The notes under the pieces: generated by a model
Seen by the model: the letters and a program-made list of their open reading frames with translations, nothing else
What the model was told of the DNA's origin: nothing
Databases searched by the model: none
In this document: positions 22,301 to 30,697 of the stretch, in pieces
Layout: each line of letters opens with the position of its first letter
Numbering within the stretch: position 1 is the stretch's first letter
Translations under genes and position numbers: made by a program
Origin: UBA6059 sp965227155
Lineage (GTDB): Bacteria > Bacteroidota > Bacteroidia > Cytophagales > Cyclobacteriaceae
Assembly: GCA_965227155.1 (NCBI GenBank)
Contig: OZ245731.1
Location: 4,960,001 to 5,024,000, forward strand
DNA: 64,000 bases
Reading direction: 5' to 3'

Positions 22301-22628
22301 GAACAGTCTCAGGATCAAGCGTAAAGGCGTATCTGAGCACTGCCATGAAAAGAAAAGTAAGGAAAACGTTAGTAAGGGATAAAGTAGAAAAGTTCGTTCT
22401 CTTCTGAACCCATGTAAAAACAACAGTTGATAGAATTCCTAAAAAACCTGTTACAAAAAAAGCTTTATCTAAATAAGCCTCACCCATGGAGCTTATAAAC
22501 AGCGCTTTTGCACCAACCTCATATGCTGCTGTATAAATTCCCATGAAGAAACCCATGCCAAGTAAAAGCATTATGGGTTTTTCTTCACCCTCATAGCCTC
22601 CAAGGAACTTAACTATACTAGTAAACAC
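19353..22628 (-). CDS. ATP/ADP-carrier-like membrane protein fused to HEAT repeats and a cyclic-nucleotide-binding domain (1091 aa)
   Basis: Residues 1 to about 440 hold roughly a dozen hydrophobic helices, starting IMLLLGMGFFMGIYTAAYEV, with an overall look of the nucleotide-transporter (NTT/TlcA-like) branch of the MFS. A soluble region from about 470 to 900 has helical HEAT-like repeats (EERIYAARLLSKIENEKLIP). The C-terminal 130 residues match a cNMP-binding fold: AGHVLIDENTNGDAPVYIIS, then GSAKLVREGEKDRKLGPKAI, and a closing strand STVLFIRKEDLF. No transport substrate can be read from the sequence; free-living Bacteroidota carry such fusions and the role is not established to my knowledge. 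A promoter candidate lies just upstream. The gene ends 68 bp before the TIR-like gene on the same strand, so the five downstream genes could be read from the same transcript. Confidence 0.82.
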   Translation of the reverse strand: MFTSIVKFLGGYEGEEKPIMLLLGMGFFMGIYTAAYEVGAKALFISSMGEAYLDKAFFVTGFLGILSTVVFTWVQKRTNFSTLSLTNVFLTFLFMAVLRYAFTLDPETVPFYDWLPFVLFVMIGPIVAIQYLTFWGLFGRIFDLRQNKRIVGGIDTGQLSATILAFFSIPLLIDYVINETYDLLLVAALSSFGIFFFTLWIVKSFNVDAATKKPVLGYDDKNAKEEDISYSDLYKNKYFKWMSLFLIVSMGASVFVDYTFYTAAETMYPDEQELAKFLSFFEATTMIFVFIFQSFFNDRIIEEYGLKFSLRVMPLILLFWTAGVIFSGHFYGYETKTDDYLFFFIFNVMAKLFTSSIKDSLENPAFKLFFLPLPSKIRFNAQNIIEGVVNQFAVLAAGIIQIGLGLLAFFELIHYSYVILGLAVLVIVFAGKVFTEYKNTLRSSLESRKGDLKQKGLAQKNEHNTTNILLKELKSRDEERIVTTLKLLEKMDPIQLEFALLDQLKSPYPEIRKYAYNKLEEVLAFSAIEIIKRAGKNEKDEEVLTEAKSCVKRLKEAAEFEVNYNSIRPLVRSTNAEERIYAARLLSKIENEKLIPFLKELMRDINSRVRLAAMISAGKTRMSELWPILVENLHIPTYSNAAASALVANGSAVFHTIDTAFYKTNQHFVTMLRIIQLYGKIGGKEAIDLLWKKIDYPDRKIITELLLSLSYIGFEAKDFQASRIKLAIQNEIGDVAWNIKTQSELELETPLDDMIHEAFVEENRQNYDDIFMLLSMTFDPQSIELVKENVKVGTTESITFAVEMLDLFIDEDMKQRIVPILDDLDNEQRLARLRNNYPPESFEDYRDLLLQVLNRDYNHINRWTKGLSLWRVSQMPVDQIDYDLIANLFNPDHFLRQTAAAVIYKLDQSAYHYHTRRLKPGVKKMLDKEILPPVYTRDDDYHQKMLDIEKAIFIKKMEEFRYVPGEVIIEFAEFFDEMKVQAGHVLIDENTNGDAPVYIISTGSAKLVREGEKDRKLGPKAIIGDKLIVYADRHVGSVITEEESTVLFIRKEDLFNIMSEHIELVECMIHVINDLEQDFEPEEEILESVFA

Positions 22629-22661
22629 AATACGAATAGGTTATGGTTAAGATTTAATTCC

Positions 22662-22690
22662 CTAAAGTATTTAAAATATTTCTAAATCAA
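22662..22690 (-). promoter_or_regulatory. Candidate Bacteroidota promoter for the carrier-HEAT-cNMP gene
   Basis: Read on the minus strand, TTG (22690-22688) is followed after 18 bases by TACTTTAG (22669-22662). The known Bacteroidota consensus is TTG at about -33 and TAnnTTTG at about -7; the second element matches in 5 of 6 fixed positions. Transcription would begin near 22656, about 28 bases before the start codon at 22628. The match is short and the region is AT-rich, so chance is possible. Confidence 0.4.
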
Positions 22691-22716
22691 TAGAAATAAA
22701 TGCAATACTCAGCTAC

Positions 22717-22732
22717 AATGCTTTACAGCATT
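22717..22732. other. Perfect 6-bp inverted repeat in the intergenic region (AATGCT-TTAC-AGCATT)
   Basis: The 170-bp gap between the rhomboid gene end (22799) and the carrier gene start (22628) holds this hairpin-capable sequence about 27 bp upstream of the candidate -33 element. No T-tract follows it on either strand, so it is not a standard intrinsic terminator. It might be an operator or a weak terminator. The rest of the gap is AT-rich with no gene. Confidence 0.35.
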
Positions 22733-22798
22733 TCAATCAATAAACCTTGCTTATTCTAAGGAATTAAAATTTTTTTTCTAAAAACAACCTGAAGTCAA

Positions 22799-23440
22799 TC
22801 AGTCTTTTATATTGTATCTGAATGTGTCTTCAGGGTTACCCGTATGTGAACTAACATCATTTGAGGGATCAGTATCAAATTGGCTGTTATGTTTTTCTTT
22901 GAAAAAAAACGACAATAACACACCTGTAATTAAACCAATTAGATGAGATTCCCACGAAACTCCTTTCTCCCCTGGAAAAAGACCCTGCCAAATACCACTA
23001 TATAAGATAAGTATACTCAAACTTACAAATGCCAGGTTTTTCTTTCTATGTAAAAAACCACTTACCAGAATAAACCCGAACAAGCCATAAACAATACCAC
23101 TCGCACCGATGTGGTAGGCTTGTCTGGCTGTAATCCAAATCATAATTCCGGTGATCAGATAAATCAAAATAAAAACCAGCCTGGCCTCTTTTGCAAAAAC
23201 AAGAATGAGCAAGCTACCTAAGATGAGTAATGGGATGGAATTAGACAGAAGATGCAATACATCGCCATGAATCATTGGTCCTGTAATGACGCCTAATAAT
23301 CCATGAATCTCTCTCGGATAAATTCCATATTCGGCCCACTGTGCATCCAATGCCAGTTCAACCGATTTCACTATCCATAGCCACAAAATAAAAAATGTAA
23401 GATGTCGTATTTGTGGATCCTTGAAATTCACCAATTGCAT
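22799..23440 (-). CDS. Rhomboid-family intramembrane serine protease (213 aa)
   Basis: The catalytic pair is visible: Ser114 in HIGASGIVYGL and His166 in ESHLIGLITG, each in a predicted membrane helix. The HxxxN element of the second helix is present (HLLSN, residues 63-67). About six hydrophobic helices fit the basic bacterial rhomboid core. The C-terminal 30 residues are hydrophilic and presumably cytoplasmic. Rhomboids cleave membrane-spanning substrates within the bilayer; the substrate here is unknown. The gene starts 17 bp after the histone-deacetylase-like gene ends and is probably in the same operon. Confidence 0.93.
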   Translation of the reverse strand: MQLVNFKDPQIRHLTFFILWLWIVKSVELALDAQWAEYGIYPREIHGLLGVITGPMIHGDVLHLLSNSIPLLILGSLLILVFAKEARLVFILIYLITGIMIWITARQAYHIGASGIVYGLFGFILVSGFLHRKKNLAFVSLSILILYSGIWQGLFPGEKGVSWESHLIGLITGVLLSFFFKEKHNSQFDTDPSNDVSSHTGNPEDTFRYNIKD

Positions 23441-23457
23441 ACCTATAAAAGTAATGT

Positions 23458-24360
23458 CTAGAAGTACAACTCAGAGGCCACTCGATAAGTATTTGCATGC
23501 GCCTCTATAATTGTCCTAATGTTTTCGGAATAGCCGCCACCCATACAGGCCACTAGTGGAATCTGGTTTCTGTGGGCAATCTCCAAAACTATTTTATCTC
23601 GTTCTTTGCAGCCTTCCAGGCTTAATGCCAATCTGCCCAGTTTATCCTCTTTAAGTACATCTACACCTGACTGAAAGAATAGGAAATCCGGCTGTACATT
23701 GTCTATTAATCGTGACAAGTTCTCATAAAGCTTTGATAGGTAGATTTTATCCTCTGTACCGTCTTCCAAATCTATGTCCAGATCACTTAGTTCTTTATGT
23801 AATGGATAATTTTTAGCTCCATGCATACTGAACGTGAATACCGATGAGTTATCACGAAAAATCTGGGCAGTACCATTTCCCTGATGGACATCAAGGTCTA
23901 TGATCAAGATTTGAGCCGCCAGTTTATGCTCGAGCAGATAAGCCGCTGCAATCGCCTGATCATTTAACAAACAGAAACCTTCCCCCCTATCAGAAAAAGC
24001 ATGGTGCGTACCACCAGCTATATTGAATGCCACTCCATATTTTAGTGCATAATGCGTACAGTCAATAGTACCCTGATTAATTGTAAGCTCTCTTTCCAGC
24101 AAAGCATCGGAAAATGGAAAGCCTGTCCTGCGTTCTTCCGATCTTGTCAATTGAGCCTGACGTAGTTTAGCTAAATAAGATGTATGATGGACACGAAGAA
24201 TGTCACTATCTTCTAGAGTACCTGGCTTAAATAGGCTGTTTTCAGTGATTGTTCCTTCATAAATGAGTTGCTCGGGAAGCAAGTCATATTTGATCATAGG
24301 AAACCTATGTCCTTCGGGTAAGGGATGGCAATAGTTTTCTTTCCAGGCAATTTTGAGCAT
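23458..24360 (-). CDS. Histone deacetylase / acetylpolyamine amidohydrolase family protein (300 aa)
   Basis: The family signature is complete. A His-His pair lies at residues 119-120 in GGTHHAFSDRGEGFC, followed by LIIDLDVHQGNGT, where Asp157 and His159 are expected zinc ligands. The third ligand is Asp239 in SGVDVLKEDKLG, and the active-site tyrosine region is GGGYS at 274-278. Length and motif order match short bacterial class-II-like deacetylases that remove acetyl groups from lysine side chains, polyamines or small amides. The true substrate cannot be told from sequence. It is cytoplasmic, with no signal peptide. It lies 30 bp after the PorT-like gene and 17 bp before the rhomboid gene, all on the same strand. 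Confidence 0.94.
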   Translation of the reverse strand: MLKIAWKENYCHPLPEGHRFPMIKYDLLPEQLIYEGTITENSLFKPGTLEDSDILRVHHTSYLAKLRQAQLTRSEERRTGFPFSDALLERELTINQGTIDCTHYALKYGVAFNIAGGTHHAFSDRGEGFCLLNDQAIAAAYLLEHKLAAQILIIDLDVHQGNGTAQIFRDNSSVFTFSMHGAKNYPLHKELSDLDIDLEDGTEDKIYLSKLYENLSRLIDNVQPDFLFFQSGVDVLKEDKLGRLALSLEGCKERDKIVLEIAHRNQIPLVACMGGGYSENIRTIIEAHANTYRVASELYF

Positions 24361-24390
24361 ACGCTTTCTTTACCCGGTATAACTATAAAA

Positions 24391-25242
24391 CTAGAAAGTC
24401 TTCTTTCTTTTTTTCCTTTTGATTGTACTTTGCCCTTTTCGTGCCACTATAGGATCATAGCCGAAGGTGTAGGATAGGTTGAAGGAAAGGACATGCTGCC
24501 TGAATCTGAAATTTTCAGCGTACTCGGATAGTACATTAGTTACATCCTCATTAAACCCAAAAAACGAATGAGCCCACAACAAGCGAGCATCTACAGAAAT
24601 TCTTTGATATTCTTTCACATCAAACATAGTACCTACCATCAACATTAGGCCATACTGGAATCGATTTGCTTTTGGTAATGCCATGACATTCTCTTCTCCT
24701 TGAATATCATCAGCTGTTTTATTGATACCGTACGTATAATTGAGATTATCAAAGGATCCAAACTCACGAAACTCACTCGATGTAATTGTGGTATTGCCAC
24801 TAAGCCAGTAGCTAATTTGGGGGCCAATACCTGTAAACACATGCCAGCGTGGATCAATCTGGAGTTTAAAACGCATTAAAGCAGGAGCTGAAATGTAATT
24901 AAAGGTGGCTTCACTTTCCACATCGATCCCATCTTCCACATTAGGATCATTTGTCAGCTTTCTAAATGTTTGAGCAAACTGCAACTCCGTATAAATGCCA
25001 TAGGTATTAGATGCTGAATAATTAAATACCAAACCTATATTGTATGTAGGCCTGGATGAGAAGTTATAAAAATCTTTGTAATCCTTATCCCAATATTCAT
25101 TTAGAACAAACCCAGAACCTATTTTAGCTCCAAACCAAAAAGCTTCACCTATAGTGAGTGTAGGGACTCTGGTCTGGGCCGATGAATAGTTTATTGACCC
25201 AAAAACAATTACTGCTAATAAGATAAATTTCAACCTTTTCAT
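24391..25242 (-). CDS. PorT-like outer-membrane beta-barrel protein (283 aa)
   Basis: A signal peptide ends at about residue 23 (SINYSSAQ). The mature part reads as an eight-to-ten-strand barrel with alternating hydrophobic residues, for example TYNIGLVFNYSASNTYGIYT, YGLMLMVGTMF and HVLSFNLSYTFGYD. This fits the OMP_b-brl_2/PorT-like superfamily common in Bacteroidota. After the last strand comes an unusual basic tail, KRKKRKKTF, which may be periplasmic. The resemblance is to the superfamily; I would not claim it is PorT itself. It is transcribed divergently from the PorP/SprF gene, 239 bp away, and heads the unit with the deacetylase-like and rhomboid genes. Confidence 0.78.
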   Translation of the reverse strand: MKRLKFILLAVIVFGSINYSSAQTRVPTLTIGEAFWFGAKIGSGFVLNEYWDKDYKDFYNFSSRPTYNIGLVFNYSASNTYGIYTELQFAQTFRKLTNDPNVEDGIDVESEATFNYISAPALMRFKLQIDPRWHVFTGIGPQISYWLSGNTTITSSEFREFGSFDNLNYTYGINKTADDIQGEENVMALPKANRFQYGLMLMVGTMFDVKEYQRISVDARLLWAHSFFGFNEDVTNVLSEYAENFRFRQHVLSFNLSYTFGYDPIVARKGQSTIKRKKRKKTF

Positions 25243-25481
25243 GAAAAGCAGGATTAGACCTTAAAAGAAACTAAATATTTGCAGGATTACAATTGTGTAT
25301 AAATAAAATACAATAGTCCAGTTTTAACTACAATTACTCCAAATACCTAATAATAAGCTCAAAATCATTTTAAAGATGCTTATTGTTGAAAATTTTTCTA
25401 TCTTTCGGAATTATTGTTACTATGCAGGTAATTTCAGATATAAACCACCTGATTTTATTTGAATATATGTAACGTTGATTT
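25243..25481. promoter_or_regulatory. Divergent intergenic region with a weak promoter candidate for the T9SS cassette
   Basis: These 239 AT-rich bases separate the divergent PorT-like and PorP/SprF genes and must contain both promoters. On the plus strand TATCTTTC at 25399-25406 is one base from the Bacteroidota -7 consensus TAnnTTTG, about 75 bp before the start at 25482. I find no TTG at the usual distance upstream of it, so it is weak. On the minus strand I see only poorer matches. No ORF or stable hairpin is apparent. Confidence 0.35.
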
Positions 25482-27458
25482 ATGAAAAGATTATCCCTAA
25501 TCCTACTCCTTTCAGGTGTATTTGCATTTAATACTTACGCACAGGAGCCAAGAATCTACAGTCAGTTTTTCATGAATCCCTTTATATACAATCCCTCCTA
25601 CGCAGGGGTTGATGGGCATTCAGTATTATTTTTAATGTATAGGCAACAGTGGACAGGCATAGAAGGCGCTCCAACTATTGCTCATGCCTCTTTTCACACA
25701 CCACTACCTAATGGTATAGGTGTTGGAGGAAGTATTTTCAATGAGTCTCAGGGGCTATTAACCAATAGCGGTGTAAAAGGTGCTGTCAGCTATCTCCTTA
25801 ATATTGACCGCACTCATTATTTGAGGTTTGGACTTTCCCTTGGCGTAGGGACTACATCTTTAAATTTTGCTGAACTGGATGATCCTACTGACCCAGCCTT
25901 CACCAATCTCGTGTCAGATGAACTATATACTATAGGTGAATTTGGGGTCACCTATCATACAGGTCATTTCAATTTTGGCTTTGCATTACCGAGCCTTTTC
26001 AGTTTTGATGTAGTCTCCGAGGAGGATTTTAGCCCTGTACGGGTCACGCCATTAGATAGAGCATTATTAAAAATGAATTACCGTGGGCACCTTGGTGATG
26101 ATTTTGCATTCGAGCCACACGTTATATACAGGTATAGCAGAAATAATGCTGATCAATTTGAAATAGCTGCTATCATGCACCTTAAACATATCGTTTGGGT
26201 TGGGGGTGCCTATCGCCAGGATGCAGGCATGGTTGGTTTAATAGGTGCTAAAGTTGCTGAGAAGTTTGCACTTGGATACGCTTATGAATTAGGTAAGCCG
26301 GACATACCTGCGCTTACAGGTAATACTCACGAAATACATATAGGTTATCACCTCGGTACCCGAAAAGATCACGCTGAACACGTATCATCATTTATTAAAT
26401 CACACCGATTAACTGCCGAAGAGCGCGCAGCGAAAGCTGAACAGGAAAGATTAGCTAAGCTTGAAGCACTTGCGGCAGAAGATAAAGACACTACTGAGGA
26501 TACTCAGGAAGAGCAGGATGTAGATCAGTCTGATGATGTGCAAGAAAGAGATGATGTTCAGGATCAAAATGACAGTCAAACTGAAGAAGCAGAAAGAACA
26601 CAACAGGACTACACAAATACTACTGTCATTAATCCTGAAAACATCAACAAAGAGGACTTACGTGAAACATGGGTGTACGTTAATCCATCTGCCGACGATA
26701 ATTTAACAAGAGTATCGCCTTCAGGTGAAATTGAAACTGCGGTAGTCTTTACGAGAATCAACGAAAATGGTGAGAAAGAAACCATGGTTGAATTTTTACC
26801 AGACCCCCCTCCTGGCTCTAAAACCACATGGTCTATTGCGAATCCTAATGAAACTCCCCAGGAACGTGTAAATGCTAATGGTGAAAAAGAAGTTGGCATT
26901 GAGTGGGTTGAAATAGATGAGAATGGAGAAGAAAAGAGAATCACCAAATGGAGTAAGGTTTACACTGGCGAAGTAGAAACGCAGGTTCTACTCGATGATA
27001 TGGCTCCGGGATACACGATCCCAGATAACTCTGAGGTACCCGTGATCAATATTGAAGAGCGTATTAAGCCAAATGAGAAAGTAGAAGAATTAAAAATAGA
27101 ATTTGACAATACGGCTGCAACTAAAGAGCGTGTCAACGAAGTTGTAGCAGAACCAGAAACCACCACCCAAACCACAGCTCCAGTTGTAAGGAAGCGTGGT
27201 AACCACAGGCTGGAATTGCCCGCAGGACATCATATCATTGATGGAGCATTTTCAAGCTTTGAAAACGCAGAGAAACAAAGTGACATTCTTTTCCAAAGAG
27301 GATTCACTGATGTGAAAGTGGGCTATCAATCCGAAAGAGGATTATACTATGTAGTCATCAGCAGTCATCAGGATGTAGCTGAAGCAAGGTCCAGAAGAGA
27401 CCAGATTCGAAAAAATGCAAACTATGCTGATGTTTGGGTATTAAGTGTTGGTAATTAA
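25482..27458 (+). CDS. PorP/SprF-family T9SS outer-membrane protein with C-terminal SPOR domain (658 aa)
   Basis: Signal peptide at residues 1-20 (…FNTYAQ). Residues 22 to about 300 are a typical PorP/SprF domain, recognised from PRIYSQFFMNPFIYNPSYAG and the strand YRQQWTGIEGAP. In Flavobacterium johnsoniae SprF is needed to export the adhesin SprB, and PorP-type proteins work with the T9SS gliding machinery. A low-complexity acidic linker (about 325-370, rich in D, E, Q) follows, then a region with repeated ENGEKE motifs (about 395-500). The last 85 residues form a SPOR-like domain (GAFSSFENAEKQSDILFQRG, then GLYYVVISSHQ), a fold that binds denuded peptidoglycan glycans. The fusion suggests that an outer-membrane T9SS component is tied to the cell wall. 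Its stop overlaps the start of the next gene by one base (TAATG), so the cassette is translationally coupled. Confidence 0.92.
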   Translation: MKRLSLILLLSGVFAFNTYAQEPRIYSQFFMNPFIYNPSYAGVDGHSVLFLMYRQQWTGIEGAPTIAHASFHTPLPNGIGVGGSIFNESQGLLTNSGVKGAVSYLLNIDRTHYLRFGLSLGVGTTSLNFAELDDPTDPAFTNLVSDELYTIGEFGVTYHTGHFNFGFALPSLFSFDVVSEEDFSPVRVTPLDRALLKMNYRGHLGDDFAFEPHVIYRYSRNNADQFEIAAIMHLKHIVWVGGAYRQDAGMVGLIGAKVAEKFALGYAYELGKPDIPALTGNTHEIHIGYHLGTRKDHAEHVSSFIKSHRLTAEERAAKAEQERLAKLEALAAEDKDTTEDTQEEQDVDQSDDVQERDDVQDQNDSQTEEAERTQQDYTNTTVINPENINKEDLRETWVYVNPSADDNLTRVSPSGEIETAVVFTRINENGEKETMVEFLPDPPPGSKTTWSIANPNETPQERVNANGEKEVGIEWVEIDENGEEKRITKWSKVYTGEVETQVLLDDMAPGYTIPDNSEVPVINIEERIKPNEKVEELKIEFDNTAATKERVNEVVAEPETTTQTTAPVVRKRGNHRLELPAGHHIIDGAFSSFENAEKQSDILFQRGFTDVKVGYQSERGLYYVVISSHQDVAEARSRRDQIRKNANYADVWVLSVGN

Positions 27459-30400
27459 TGAGAACTAAAGTCATGAAAAAATCTATATATATACTTCTTG
27501 CGATAGTATTTATCCCGGGTCTGATTTGGGCACAGGATGCTCCATATAATATTGGATTCAGCCCTAGCTCAGCATCCGTGGGAGAAACAGTTTTTATTTC
27601 TGGTATTAATTTCTCGACAAATCCTTCTGATAATCTGGTGTATTTTGGTGCCGGGCGAGCTCAGGTAGTATCTGCATCAGAAAATCAACTGGAAGTAATA
27701 GTACCGGCCAATGCTACCTATGGGAATATTCGCGTTACGGATGTTAATAGTGGGTTAACTGCATTTTCACCTCAAAACTTCTTATTGTCTTTTGGTAACT
27801 CAGATTTTAGTGCGGGCGGTTTATCCAATCCAACTGACCTGCCAACCAATCAGGATGCTACTTATGACCTTTGCATGTGTGATTTTAACAGCGATGGAAA
27901 ATTAGACATTGCTGTATCTAACCAGGAAGTCCCAAATGCTGGCACGCCTCTAGTTAATGTCTATGTCAATAATAGTTCTGTAGGATCTGCAAGCTTCAAT
28001 AGGATTGATCTTTCATTGTTTGATAACAATACCCAGCCCACATTGAATACCATCTGTGGGGATTTGGATGGCGATGGAAGACCTGATCTGGTTTTTACAG
28101 ATGAAGTAGCAGGTGTAAGGTCGGCCAATAACATCTACATCTTTAGAAACACTTCTTCTGGTGCTGTTTCTTTTGCCAATGCCACTCAATTATCAATTCC
28201 TAACCAAGCAAGCGGTGATTTCAGGGAATCCAGAAGAATTGAAATCAAAGACCTAGATCAGGATGGAAAGGCTGAATTGATTATTACAAATAGTACGGAT
28301 CAGTTTCTTTACATTTTTAATAATAAAAGCAGTTCAGGCAGTATATCTTTCGCCTCTACTCCTATCGCATTGGAGGTAGAAAATCCAGCAACTACTTCAG
28401 CTGGATTGGTTGGATTAGCAGTGGATGACTTGAATGGCGATGGTTTTCCGGATATTGCAGTTTCTCAATTTCAGGCAAGGGATATCTACGTGTTTAGAAA
28501 TAAAAGTGAACCTGGCAATATAGATTTTGGGAGGTCACAAACGCTAATAGCACCTGGAAATTTCATTAATCTGAAAACCGGTGATTTGAATGGTGATGGT
28601 TTATCTGACATAGCGATCACAAACCCTTCCCAAAGTACTGTCAATATTTTGATGAATGAAACTACAGGTAGAGACATAGTATTTGGTGCCCCAGATGAAA
28701 TTGGAACTGCACCCGGCCCCTGGGGTCTGGATATGGGTGACTTGAACGGTGATGGGCTGCTAGATATTGCTGTTTCTTCGCTAGGTACCAATCCATTACA
28801 AATGACCAACCTTATCAATACTACCAACAATGGTGTGTTTGGTATGGAAACCATCAGGAAAAATGTAACTGGTAATACAAGAAATGTGAAAATTGGTGAC
28901 CTGGATGGTGATGCAAGGCCTGACCTGGCATTAACAAGTTTTGAAGCTGCCAATTTGATGATTCTACTTAACAAGAACTGTATTATACCAGAGATTAAAC
29001 AGGAAACACAAACGGTTTGCTCAGGCAGTGGATTTCAATTAGAAGCCACTAAAATCGCCAGCGGTTCTTATCAGTGGTTTAGAGATGGGCAGGCGGTATC
29101 AGGAGGAACCTCTGACGCGCTCACCATCACTCAAACAGGTCGATACACCGTGCAAATCACTCAGGATGGAACCGGCTGTAGCCTGGTTTCTGCACCGGTG
29201 GATATAACCGTAGCACCTGGTGCAGCTGCCACACCACAAATAAGTGCTGTTCAAGATGTTTGTATCGGAGATGAACTAAGGCTAACCTCTACTTCTTCTG
29301 GTACAAGCTTTATTTGGAAAGGGCCCAACGGATTTACAGGTACGGGTAATCCTTTAGTTGTTGAAAATTTTTCAGCTGATAAAGCAGGTAGGTATACATT
29401 ACAAATACAATCAGGTTCGTGCCTTAGTGCTGAAGCCACCATCGATGTAGGCATGCGTAGTGTACCTTTAATTTCCATTGAAGGTGAAGAAGATATTCAG
29501 GTATGTGAAGGCACTTCAACACCCCTAAGAGTGGCTAATTTCCCAGGTTATAACTACGAATGGAGACTGGATGGCTCCCCTATTCCAAACTCAAACTCAA
29601 ACACCTTTGATGCTGTAAATCCTGGCAATTATACAGCAGTTATTCAGGGTGATAATGGGTGTTCATTTGAGTCAGAGCCCTTTACTTTTTCGCCAGTTCC
29701 AAAACCTGTTTCCAGCTTTGGTTCTGCAGATTCTACCTGCTTTGATGTACCTATAAGCTTCACAGCTGCCTCTACAGGTAATCTATCCTTAACCTACAGC
29801 TGGGATTTTGGGGATGGATCTTCCGGCGGTGGAGAAATTGCCAATAATACTTATAATGGTCCAGGCACTTTCACGGTTACTTTAACAACAGGCTATGCTC
29901 AACTTGCTAACTGCGAAACATCATTCAGCAAAGATATTGTGGTGGTTGATGCCCCGAATGTTGAAATTCAAACTCCACAAGGAACAGAAAAATGTCCAGG
30001 GGAGCCCGTAACCCTCGCTCTACCTGATAATTTAACTTCTTATTCATGGAATAATGGATCTACCACAAACTCCATTTCTGTAGTAGACCCAGGCACATAC
30101 AGTGTAGTTGCAACCAATGATTTGGGCTGCGAATTTTCAGATCAAATTCAGGTAACCAATTTTCAAGGCGGTGGATTGACTATAACAAGTAGTGATTCTG
30201 AATTGGTTGGTGATAGCATCAAACTAAGAGAAAACCAAAAAAGTGTAGACCTTCAGGTATCAGGAGGTGATAGCTATGAATGGAGTCCCCTAGAGTTGGT
30301 TGCTGAGCCTACTGCTTCCTCCATAACCGTTTTCCCAAGAGATATTTTCACAATCATGACCGTCACCGGAAATGATGCTAATGGATGTGAGGCCTCCGAA

Positions 30401-30697
30401 AGCGTATCAATCATTAATGAATTTGTCACAGCACGTACCTCATTCAGTCCTAATGGCGATGGTATAGGATTTGATTGCTGGGAAATTTCAAATACCAGGG
30501 ATTTGAATGGCTGTACGGTTTACATTTTTGATAACAGAGGTAGAAATCTTTTTGTGGCAGATTCACCGTTTGAAAATGACTGCATTTGGAATGGTACAAC
30601 AGAAGGTATTGAAGTACCTGAAGGCGTCTATTTTTATGTGATGAAATGTGACGATACACAATTCAATAGAAGTGGTAGCATTATGCTAGCCAGATAG
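27458..30697 (+). CDS. Secreted IPT/FG-GAP propeller protein with type B T9SS sorting domain (1079 aa)
   Basis: The first ATG is at 27458 and overlaps the previous stop; a second ATG at 27473 gives MKKSIYILL and is an equally good start of the signal peptide, which ends at about IWAQDA. Residues about 27-110 are an IPT/TIG-like domain (FSPSSASVGETVFISGINF). Seven calcium-binding FG-GAP motifs follow, from DFNSDGKLDIAVS to DLDGDARPDLALT, implying a seven-bladed propeller. Then come Ig-like domains with paired cysteines, a PKD domain (YSWDFGDGSS) and another Ig-like domain. The last 80 residues are the gliding-motility-associated C-terminal domain: ARTSFSPNGDGIGFDCWEI at its start and a final strand SGSIMLAR. 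It should therefore be a T9SS cargo displayed on or released from the surface. It sits between the PorP/SprF gene and the giant cargo gene. Confidence 0.93.
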   Translation: MRTKVMKKSIYILLAIVFIPGLIWAQDAPYNIGFSPSSASVGETVFISGINFSTNPSDNLVYFGAGRAQVVSASENQLEVIVPANATYGNIRVTDVNSGLTAFSPQNFLLSFGNSDFSAGGLSNPTDLPTNQDATYDLCMCDFNSDGKLDIAVSNQEVPNAGTPLVNVYVNNSSVGSASFNRIDLSLFDNNTQPTLNTICGDLDGDGRPDLVFTDEVAGVRSANNIYIFRNTSSGAVSFANATQLSIPNQASGDFRESRRIEIKDLDQDGKAELIITNSTDQFLYIFNNKSSSGSISFASTPIALEVENPATTSAGLVGLAVDDLNGDGFPDIAVSQFQARDIYVFRNKSEPGNIDFGRSQTLIAPGNFINLKTGDLNGDGLSDIAITNPSQSTVNILMNETTGRDIVFGAPDEIGTAPGPWGLDMGDLNGDGLLDIAVSSLGTNPLQMTNLINTTNNGVFGMETIRKNVTGNTRNVKIGDLDGDARPDLALTSFEAANLMILLNKNCIIPEIKQETQTVCSGSGFQLEATKIASGSYQWFRDGQAVSGGTSDALTITQTGRYTVQITQDGTGCSLVSAPVDITVAPGAAATPQISAVQDVCIGDELRLTSTSSGTSFIWKGPNGFTGTGNPLVVENFSADKAGRYTLQIQSGSCLSAEATIDVGMRSVPLISIEGEEDIQVCEGTSTPLRVANFPGYNYEWRLDGSPIPNSNSNTFDAVNPGNYTAVIQGDNGCSFESEPFTFSPVPKPVSSFGSADSTCFDVPISFTAASTGNLSLTYSWDFGDGSSGGGEIANNTYNGPGTFTVTLTTGYAQLANCETSFSKDIVVVDAPNVEIQTPQGTEKCPGEPVTLALPDNLTSYSWNNGSTTNSISVVDPGTYSVVATNDLGCEFSDQIQVTNFQGGGLTITSSDSELVGDSIKLRENQKSVDLQVSGGDSYEWSPLELVAEPTASSITVFPRDIFTIMTVTGNDANGCEASESVSIINEFVTARTSFSPNGDGIGFDCWEISNTRDLNGCTVYIFDNRGRNLFVADSPFENDCIWNGTTEGIEVPEGVYFYVMKCDDTQFNRSGSIMLAR

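Noticed and set aside
22717..22732. Intrinsic terminator of the rhomboid operon
   Set aside because: The stem is only 6 bp and no T-tract follows on the minus strand, so it is listed only as an inverted repeat.
28486..28974. 162-codon minus-strand ORF
   Set aside because: Antisense to the FG-GAP propeller region of the 1079-residue protein; the sense frame is clearly the real one.
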